This document shows, one piece after another, positions 7,868 through 13,297 of a DNA stretch of 13,297 bases. The notes beneath the pieces are model-generated. The model saw nothing but the letters and a program-made list of their open reading frames with translations. It did not search any database and had not been told where the DNA came from. The DNA comes from Bacteroidetes bacterium CG2_30_32_10. GTDB taxonomy: Bacteria > Bacteroidota > Bacteroidia > Bacteroidales > CG2-30-32-10. Position 1 is the first letter of the stretch. Every line of letters starts with the position of its first letter. The DNA lies in contig MNXO01000142.1 of the NCBI GenBank assembly GCA_001872995.1, positions 1 through 13,297 on the forward strand. Direction: 5' to 3'. The position numbers and the translations under genes are program-made.

Positions 7868-7887
7868 TATCTGAAAAAAAACAAAAA

Positions 7888-7937
7888 TGCCACAGATTGA
7901 TAGCAATAACAAAAAAATAATCTGTGAATCTGTGGCA
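7888..7937. repeat. Perfect 11-bp inverted repeat TGCCACAGATT / AATCTGTGGCA
   Basis: TGCCACAGATT (7888-7898) is exactly inverted at 7927-7937, with a 28-base A-rich spacer. An extra copy of AATCTGTG (7919-7926) abuts the right arm, forming a direct repeat with 7927-7934. The sequence is non-coding. It is flanked on both sides by related CCCCG-type hairpins, which suggests one composite element. Confidence 0.6.
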
Positions 7938-7952
7938 ATTATTTTTTATTTA

Positions 7953-7980
7953 CCCCGCAGCAGAGCTGCGAGGAATTTTT
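7953..7980 (+). repeat. GC-rich hairpin followed by a T run
   Basis: CCCCGCAGC (7953-7961), loop AGA, GCTGCGAGG (7965-7973) pairs at eight of nine positions and is followed by AATTTTTTT. In form this is an intrinsic terminator for the plus strand, but no plus-strand gene ends before it, because the spacer is divergent. It is more likely part of the repeat block, or an insulator against stray transcription. Confidence 0.5.
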
Positions 7981-8151
7981 TTGATTAAATGAGTGAATAT
8001 ATTTAAACATTTATGAATGCAAAATCGTATATAGGATAGATTTTAAATAGAACAACATTAATAAAAAAAAGCGAATGACGAAATGCTCCTAAGCGATAAT
8101 TTGCCAATAGCTAAGCCTGTAAACAACGTGTAAAATTTAAACAATAAATAT

Positions 8152-8601
8152 ATGAAAAAACAACTTTTAATTTTCTTGACCATCATTTTAATAATACATA
8201 CTTCTAATGCTCAAAAAACGAGCAATGATGTTAAAGTAATTGGCACTACTATTAATTACGAAACAGGCACGCTCATTCTAACTGCTATCAATTCTACATT
8301 AACCACCTTAAATCTTGCAGGAATAAATCCTAAATGGCAACCTCAATATGTTCAAGGGGTAGCAATTGCAACAGGAGTTTGTCAATTAGGTTATGGAATT
8401 TGGCAAACACGTTCCGATTTTGCCACATTAAACTTGGTTAATATAACTGCTGGCACCGCTACCATTATTACCAATGGAATACTGCTATATAATACGTTAA
8501 ACCCTGGAAAGAAATTATTTTCCTGGAATTTATATTCCGCTCCTATTCCTAATAAAATGAATAAATTAGAATTTGGCGTAAAATTGGTAAAGAAGTTTTA
8601 A
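8152..8601 (+). CDS. Small exported protein with two hydrophobic segments, function unknown
   Basis: I do not recognise this 149-residue protein. It starts with a clear signal peptide (MKKQLLIFLTIILIIHTSNA, predicted cleavage before QKTS), so it is exported. The mature part has two hydrophobic stretches, about 66-84 (YVQGVAIATGVCQLGYGIW) and 91-113 (TLNLVNITAGTATIITNGI), each with small residues that could pack as a helical hairpin in the membrane. A short basic tail follows, ending LEFGVKLVKKF. A terminal aromatic residue after alternating residues could instead suggest an outer-membrane strand. ATG at 8152 follows an A/T-rich leader typical of the phylum, with no Shine-Dalgarno. It is alone in its unit: the next gene lies 170 bases downstream and has its own promoter. 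It contains one Cys (residue 77) and no catalytic motif that I can see. Confidence 0.75.
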   Translation: MKKQLLIFLTIILIIHTSNAQKTSNDVKVIGTTINYETGTLILTAINSTLTTLNLAGINPKWQPQYVQGVAIATGVCQLGYGIWQTRSDFATLNLVNITAGTATIITNGILLYNTLNPGKKLFSWNLYSAPIPNKMNKLEFGVKLVKKF

Positions 8602-8739
8602 CCCTTGATGGTAATCGTGAATTTGCATATTTAAGAATGTTTTCTTTGTTCTATTTTTTTATAATTTAAATTTTATTCACAACCTATCAAGATGCAATTC
8701 AGAAAATAATTTTAATTTTAATAACATTTATTTTATAGG

Positions 8740-8747
8740 TATATTTG
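8740..8747 (+). promoter_or_regulatory. -7 box (TATATTTG) of the propeller sensor gene
   Basis: TATATTTG matches the Bacteroidota TAnnTTTG element exactly and ends 24 bases before the ATG at 8772, which would give a leader of roughly 18 nt. No TTG is visible at the expected -33 distance, so the promoter may be weak or need an activator. Confidence 0.5.
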
Positions 8748-8771
8748 GTTTTGGTTCTAACAAAATGATAG

Positions 8772-11700
8772 ATGCTAAAATATTTAAGCAAAATAAGTAG
8801 TATAATTCTGTTTTTCTGTTTATTGAGTTGGCATCAATTTGCTTTTGCCGACAAAAATAACCTGAGATTTGAGCATATTTCCATTTCACAAGGTTTGTCG
8901 CAAAGTTCCATATATTGTCAGTTACAAGACAGAAATGGCTTTATATGGATTGGCACCTTAGATGGTTTGAACAAATATGATGGCAACATCTTTACAGTGT
9001 ACCGCAATAATCCAGATGATAGTACTAGTATTATTAACAACCTAATAAATGCATTGTACGAAGATTGTTTTGGTTTCATTTGGATAGGCACCAGCAATGG
9101 TTTAAGCATTTATAATCCCTATTCAGATAAATTTGCCAATTATCGTTATCCAGTCAAATATAAAAAAACACAAGGAAACAATCAGATTCATGCCATTTAT
9201 CAAGACCAATCAAATATGATATGGATTGGTTCTGATATAGGTATTTTCAAAATAAACGAAATAACAGGTAACTGTATTCATTATTGTTCGGATAAAGCAA
9301 ATCAGAATACGTTGTCAAGCAATTCAATTTGGTCTATAGGTGAAGATAATAAAGGAAATGTTTGGATTGGAACAGATGAAGGTCTAGATAGATGGAATAG
9401 AAACACCGATAATTTTACGCATATCCCTTTAAATATTTTCAAAACAGAAAACCAAAGAAATAAAATCATCAGAACTTTATATTTTGATAAAGAAGGTAAT
9501 CTTTGGATAGGCTCAGAGGGTGGCGGTTTGTTTTTGAAAAGAAATTTTGACACTTCATTTACCCAATACATTCACAACCCCAGAAATTTAAATAGCATTA
9601 GTAGCAACGAAATAAGTTCTATATTTGAAGACCATTATAATAATATGTGGATAGGTACATTCAATGGCTTGAATAAACTGAACAAAGACAAAAATAATTT
9701 TACTGCTTTCTTTCAAAATTCTAATGAAACCAGCAGCCTTAGTAACAATATTGTTGTATCTATCATAGAAGACAAATCTGGTCTTTTATGGGTTGGTACT
9801 TTTGGTGGTGGTATCAATATTTTAAATCAAGAAAAAGAAAAATTCTCTTTGTATCAATGCAAACCAAACTCAAACAACACCCTAATTAGTAATGTAATAT
9901 TGTCTATCAATGAAGACAAAGATAGCGTGTTATGGATAGGAAGCGACAAAGGGCTTGTTGCTTATGATTCTAAAACTGATAAATATGAATGGTTTCAGCA
10001 CCAAGATAAAGTTGCAAGTAGCTTGAGCGACAATATTGTTTATGCCATTTATCAAGATAAATCGGGAACACTATGGATAGGAACCAAAGAAGGAGTATTA
10101 AATAAATTTGATAAGAAAACCCGTAGTTTTAAACATTACGTATATTCTGAATTCTATAATAAATCGCAACTACATTTTGCAATAAGGACAATTTATGAGG
10201 ATAAACAAGGGTTGTTTTGGTTGGGCACCAGCAATGGGCTTTATAAGTTTGATAAAATAAACAATAAATTTACGAACTATTCCATTAATTTTGATAATAC
10301 GAACAGCAATACCACCTCCAATATATTTTCAATATTCGAAGATACTGAAAACGCATTATGGTTGGGCACCGAAGGTAATGGACTGTGTTGTTTTAATCGC
10401 GAATCGGGAAACTGTGTTTTTTATCAAAACAACCCCAAAGATAGCAATAGCTTATGCAACGACAATGTAAGGGCTATTTATGAAGACCACAACAACAACT
10501 TATGGATTGGAACCTCCAATGGACTCAACAAATATAACAAACAGAAAAAAACATTTCATAAATATACCACCAAAAACGGATTGCCTAACAACTTAATATA
10601 TGCCATTGTAGGAATTAAAAATGGATTATGGCTAAGCACCAATAAAGGCTTGTCTTTTTTCGATTTTAAAATAAATAAGTTCAAAAACTATTATGTAAGC
10701 GATGGTTTGCAAAGCAATGAGTTTAATCAGAACGCCTATTATCAATCTTATTCTGGACTAATCTATTTTGGAGGAGTCAATGGGCTTAATGAGTTTAATC
10801 CTGCAAATGTTAAAGATAATGCATATATTCCACCAGTATATATTACCGATTTTTTATTTTATAACAAAACCGAAAATTCCAATAATAAAACTTTAATTAA
10901 GGAATCTGTTCTTTTTACAAACGAGATTAAACTTTCATACAAAGACAACATTTTTTCTTTTGTTTTCGCTTCGCTTCATTATCTTTCGCCCGAAAAAAAT
11001 GAGTATTCTTATAAAATGGAAGGTTTCGACAAAGAATGGGTGAATTGTGGAAACAAAAGATATGTTACATACACCAACCTATCACCAGGCGAATATACTT
11101 TTAAGGTTAGAGGCTCAAACTGTGATGGAATATGGAACAAAGAAGGCGATAGCATTAAAATAATTATTAAACCTCCATTTTGGAAAACAAAATGGTTCTA
11201 TGGACTAATTTTTATAGCTTTATTGATAAGCATATATTCTTATGTAAGATACAGAACCTATAAACTGAGAAAAGACAAAAAAATGCTGATTGATAAAGTG
11301 CGTGAACGTACTGCCGAAATTGAAACTCAAAACGAAGACATCCTTAATAAAAACGAAGAATTACAACAGCAAAAGGAAGAAATTATTTCTCAAAAAGAAC
11401 TCCTCGAAGATACAAACAAAGAATTGGCAAGAATTAATGTTTACCTATCGAAACTATCGAACCAAAGTCAAAATAAAGAAACTGCCATTATCATTGCTGA
11501 TGCCAATGGAATTATTCAATGGGTAAACGAAAGTTTTGTGAAACTATATGAGTTTAATGAAGCTAATTTTATTACAGAAAAACACAACATCCTTGATAGA
11601 TGCATTAACGAAGAAACTAAATTGATAATGCAACAAAATATTGAGAATAAAACTTTACTTGTTTTTGAAACTATTAATAAAACAAGCTCTGGAGAAGGAA

Positions 11701-11804
11701 TTTGGGTTCAAACCACTTTACTGCCCATTGAAGATAAATTTGGTAACTTAACTAGAATTGTTATAATTGAAACAGATATTTCTTCCTTTGTTAAAAATGC
11801 CTAA
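8772..11804 (+). CDS. Two-component-type propeller sensor (Reg_prop x14, Y_Y_Y, TM, coiled coil, PAS) lacking kinase output
   Basis: The 1010-residue protein has a signal peptide (cleavage after FAFA, about residue 26). Fourteen WIGT-type blade motifs follow, at about 57, 102, 149, 196, 243, 291, 338, 386, 433, 481, 528, 577, 618 and 662, enough for two seven-bladed propellers in the periplasm. Next are a Y_Y_Y domain (about 725-795; YSYKMEGFDKEWV, YTNLSPGEYTFKVRGSN), one membrane helix (about 808-826), a cytoplasmic coiled coil (about 832-895, VRERTAEIETQNEDI) and one PAS domain (about 900-1005) with a PAC-like end (LTRIVIIETDIS). Relatives of this layout, such as hybrid two-component glycan sensors, continue into a histidine kinase, AraC-type or other output; here the stop comes directly after PAS. 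No kinase remnant follows in frame, so it is either a truncated sensor or one that signals through a partner. Ligand unknown. Signal, propeller and PAS assignments are firm; the mode of output is not. Confidence 0.9.
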   Translation: MLKYLSKISSIILFFCLLSWHQFAFADKNNLRFEHISISQGLSQSSIYCQLQDRNGFIWIGTLDGLNKYDGNIFTVYRNNPDDSTSIINNLINALYEDCFGFIWIGTSNGLSIYNPYSDKFANYRYPVKYKKTQGNNQIHAIYQDQSNMIWIGSDIGIFKINEITGNCIHYCSDKANQNTLSSNSIWSIGEDNKGNVWIGTDEGLDRWNRNTDNFTHIPLNIFKTENQRNKIIRTLYFDKEGNLWIGSEGGGLFLKRNFDTSFTQYIHNPRNLNSISSNEISSIFEDHYNNMWIGTFNGLNKLNKDKNNFTAFFQNSNETSSLSNNIVVSIIEDKSGLLWVGTFGGGINILNQEKEKFSLYQCKPNSNNTLISNVILSINEDKDSVLWIGSDKGLVAYDSKTDKYEWFQHQDKVASSLSDNIVYAIYQDKSGTLWIGTKEGVLNKFDKKTRSFKHYVYSEFYNKSQLHFAIRTIYEDKQGLFWLGTSNGLYKFDKINNKFTNYSINFDNTNSNTTSNIFSIFEDTENALWLGTEGNGLCCFNRESGNCVFYQNNPKDSNSLCNDNVRAIYEDHNNNLWIGTSNGLNKYNKQKKTFHKYTTKNGLPNNLIYAIVGIKNGLWLSTNKGLSFFDFKINKFKNYYVSDGLQSNEFNQNAYYQSYSGLIYFGGVNGLNEFNPANVKDNAYIPPVYITDFLFYNKTENSNNKTLIKESVLFTNEIKLSYKDNIFSFVFASLHYLSPEKNEYSYKMEGFDKEWVNCGNKRYVTYTNLSPGEYTFKVRGSNCDGIWNKEGDSIKIIIKPPFWKTKWFYGLIFIALLISIYSYVRYRTYKLRKDKKMLIDKVRERTAEIETQNEDILNKNEELQQQKEEIISQKELLEDTNKELARINVYLSKLSNQSQNKETAIIIADANGIIQWVNESFVKLYEFNEANFITEKHNILDRCINEETKLIMQQNIENKTLLVFETINKTSSGEGIWVQTTLLPIEDKFGNLTRIVIIETDISSFVKNA

Positions 11805-12062
11805 TTCTAATGTAAATAGAATCTCCTGCTAAAATCGTAATTTTATAACATTTTATGTTCATTTATACAAAGAGTTCGGTCTTACCACCTTTTCTCTCCC
11901 CCCCATTGTGTGGGTCTAAGTACTTTGTTATACCATTTGTATCAAAGAGAAAAAACAAATAATTTTTTAAATACTTACACTACCATTACAAATTAAAGGA
12001 TTCGATTGTTTTTATAATATTTAGATGAATAAGACTACTTTTGCATTCAATTTAAGAATTGT
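11805..12062. other. 258-bp spacer between sensor and helicase genes
   Basis: A/T-rich, with a run of seven C at about 11899-11905. No gene and no convincing terminator for the sensor gene were seen. The helicase promoter box lies at its right end. Confidence 0.5.
12036..12043 (+). promoter_or_regulatory. -7 box (TACTTTTG) of the helicase gene
   Basis: TACTTTTG is an exact TAnnTTTG match ending 19 bases before ATG at 12063, implying a very short leader of about 12 nt. The nearest upstream TTG (12006-12008) is 27 bases away, longer than the usual 17-23 spacing, so the -33 element is unclear. Confidence 0.5.
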
Positions 12063-13297
12063 ATGATGACTTTTAATGAATTAAATCTAAATAACCCATT
12101 ACTGAATGCTTTGAACGATTTAGGATTTGAACATCCAACAGTAATTCAAGAAAAAGTGTTTTCGGTAGTAATGTCTGGGAAAGATGTAGTAGGCATCGCC
12201 CAAACAGGAACTGGAAAAACCTTGGCATATCTTCTACCTTGTTTAAGACAATGGAAGTTTTCTGGCAATGGTTTTCCGCAAATATTAATCATTGTGCCAA
12301 CCCGCGAGTTGGTGGTGCAAGTGGTAGAAGAAGCAAAAAAATTAACAACTTATATGAATATTGTGGTTGCTGGTGTTTATGGTGGTGTTAATATTAATAC
12401 ACAAATAAAAATGGTATTAAGTGGATTAGATGTTTTGGTAGCTACGCCTGGACGTTTATTAGATATTACCTTAACAGGGAATTTGCGACTGAAATCCATA
12501 AAAAAATTGATTATTGATGAAGTAGATGAGATGCTTAATTTGGGTTTTCGTCATCAATTAACAAGTATTTTGGATTTATTACCAGCTAAACGTCAAAATC
12601 TTATGTTCTCAGCAACGATGACTGAAGATATTGAAGTGCTCATTAAAACTTTTTTCAATAATCCTCAAAAAGTAGAAGCTGCTCCAACAGGAACACCCCT
12701 TGATAAAATTAATCAAATCGGATACCTTGTCCCTAATTTCTTTACCAAGATAAATCTTCTAAAACATTTGCTTACTGAAAATTCTGATACAACTAAAGTA
12801 TTGATTTTTGTTTCAACTAAAAAATTAGCTGATTTACTATTTGAGCAAATAGAAGAAGATTTTCGTGGTCAACTAGGAGTTATTCATTCCAATAAAGCAC
12901 AAAACACCAGATTCAATATTGTAAAGCAATTTGATGAAGGTAATTGTCGCGTTCTAATTGCAACAGATATTATGGCAAGAGGATTAGATATTTTAGATGT
13001 AACTCACGTAATTAATTTTGATATACCAGAAATTCCTGAGGATTATATGCATCGTATTGGAAGAACCGGTAGAGCTGAAAAAAAAGGAATAGCCATCACT
13101 TTTATATTAGAAAACGAACTTGAACACCAAGTTGAAATTGAAAGTTTAATGAATTATAAAATTCCTTTAGCTCCCTTACCTGACAAACTTGAAATATCTG
13201 AAGTGCTTTTAGAAGAAGAGAAACCTAAGGTACAAATGAAAATCATTGAAACCAAAATTCAAAAAGCGGGTCCTTCTTTTCACGAAAAAATAGCGAA
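12063..13297 (+). CDS. DEAD-box ATP-dependent RNA helicase (DEVD variant), 3' end outside window
   Basis: The frame is open from ATG at 12063 to the right edge, 411 codons, with no stop. All core helicase motifs are present in order: Q motif GFEHPTVIQ (Q29), motif I AQTGTGKT (46-53, ATP binding), Ia PTREL (79-83), Ib TPGRL (128-132), II DEVD (152-155), III SAT (183-185), IV VLIFVST (246-252), V ATDIMARGLDI (300-310) and VI HRIGRTGR (330-337). Both RecA-like domains are therefore complete. The tail reads GPSFHEKIA at the edge, resembling the short basic C-termini (AFHEKK...) of RhlE-like helicases of Bacteroidota, so probably little is missing. It would unwind RNA in the cytoplasm, in ribosome assembly or RNA decay; the substrate cannot be told. 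Motif II is DEVD rather than DEAD. It is monocistronic as far as visible. A second ATG follows the first directly. Confidence 0.93.
   Translation, partial: MMTFNELNLNNPLLNALNDLGFEHPTVIQEKVFSVVMSGKDVVGIAQTGTGKTLAYLLPCLRQWKFSGNGFPQILIIVPTRELVVQVVEEAKKLTTYMNIVVAGVYGGVNINTQIKMVLSGLDVLVATPGRLLDITLTGNLRLKSIKKLIIDEVDEMLNLGFRHQLTSILDLLPAKRQNLMFSATMTEDIEVLIKTFFNNPQKVEAAPTGTPLDKINQIGYLVPNFFTKINLLKHLLTENSDTTKVLIFVSTKKLADLLFEQIEEDFRGQLGVIHSNKAQNTRFNIVKQFDEGNCRVLIATDIMARGLDILDVTHVINFDIPEIPEDYMHRIGRTGRAEKKGIAITFILENELEHQVEIESLMNYKIPLAPLPDKLEISEVLLEEEKPKVQMKIIETKIQKAGPSFHEKIA

Larger units (their letters stand above)
7705..8151. other. 447-bp divergent intergenic region without a gene
   Basis: This is the only gene-free stretch above 300 bases. 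It holds the RM-operon promoter at its left end and the three-palindrome block at 7847-7980. To the right (about 7985-8151) is A/T-rich sequence leading to the start of the small secreted protein. No tRNA, conserved ORF or convincing TAnnTTTG box for the rightward gene was found in that last part. Confidence 0.6.

Noticed and set aside
11290..11526. 78-codon frame inside the sensor coiled-coil region
   Set aside because: Out-of-frame reading of A-rich coiled-coil codons, giving Lys-rich low-complexity sequence.
11805..11880. Frameshifted kinase continuation after the PAS domain
   Set aside because: The reading frame continues with TAA TTC TAA TGT AAA TAG, and no H-box or ATPase-like residues were seen in the spacer.
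11920..11946. Hairpin CTTTG-ATAC / GTAT-CAAAG before the helicase
   Set aside because: The two short stems are joined by an unpaired TT bulge and there is no T run; this is within chance for A/T-rich sequence.

Overview
The window looks like a chromosomal segment of a low-GC member of the Bacteroidota. Evidence: a FISUMP-type lipoprotein with a CKKDE surface-export-like signal, a DUF1343/NamZ protein, a giant two-component-type beta-propeller/Y_Y_Y sensor, A/T-rich translation starts mostly without Shine-Dalgarno sequences, and three exact matches to the Bacteroidota -7 promoter box TAnnTTTG. The genus cannot be told from the sequence.

Left half, all on the minus strand (right to left): a probable three-gene operon runs from about 7740 to 1293. 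It begins with a good promoter (TTG-N19-TACTTTTG). Next is a 1002-residue single-chain restriction-modification enzyme (type IIG / Eco57I-like), which overlaps by ATGA a secreted DUF1343 exo-N-acetylmuramidase-like protein (NamZ-like). After a 14-nt gap comes a polytopic TMTC/DUF1736-like GT-C glycosyltransferase with C-terminal TPRs. Beyond it lies a FISUMP lipoprotein gene (216-1175). It appears broken: a TAA sits inside its signal peptide, and its expected C-terminal tail is missing. The left edge (1-215) holds a cluster of palindromes.

The 447-bp divergent spacer (7705-8151) has no gene. It contains the RM-operon promoter and a compact block of three palindromes (7847-7973) lying between the two divergent transcription units, so it is better explained as a repeat element than as terminators.

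Right half, plus strand: a small secreted/membrane protein of unknown function (8152-8601); a 1010-residue sensor (8772-11804) with 14 propeller blades, Y_Y_Y, a membrane segment, a coiled coil and a terminal PAS domain but no kinase or DNA-binding output; and a DEAD-box RNA helicase with a DEVD motif II (from 12063) that runs off the right edge.

No tRNA, rRNA, CRISPR array, transposase or integrase was seen. The most unusual points are the coupling of a restriction enzyme to two envelope-glycan-type genes, the sensor that stops at its PAS domain, and the palindromic repeat blocks. None of these by itself proves a new system.
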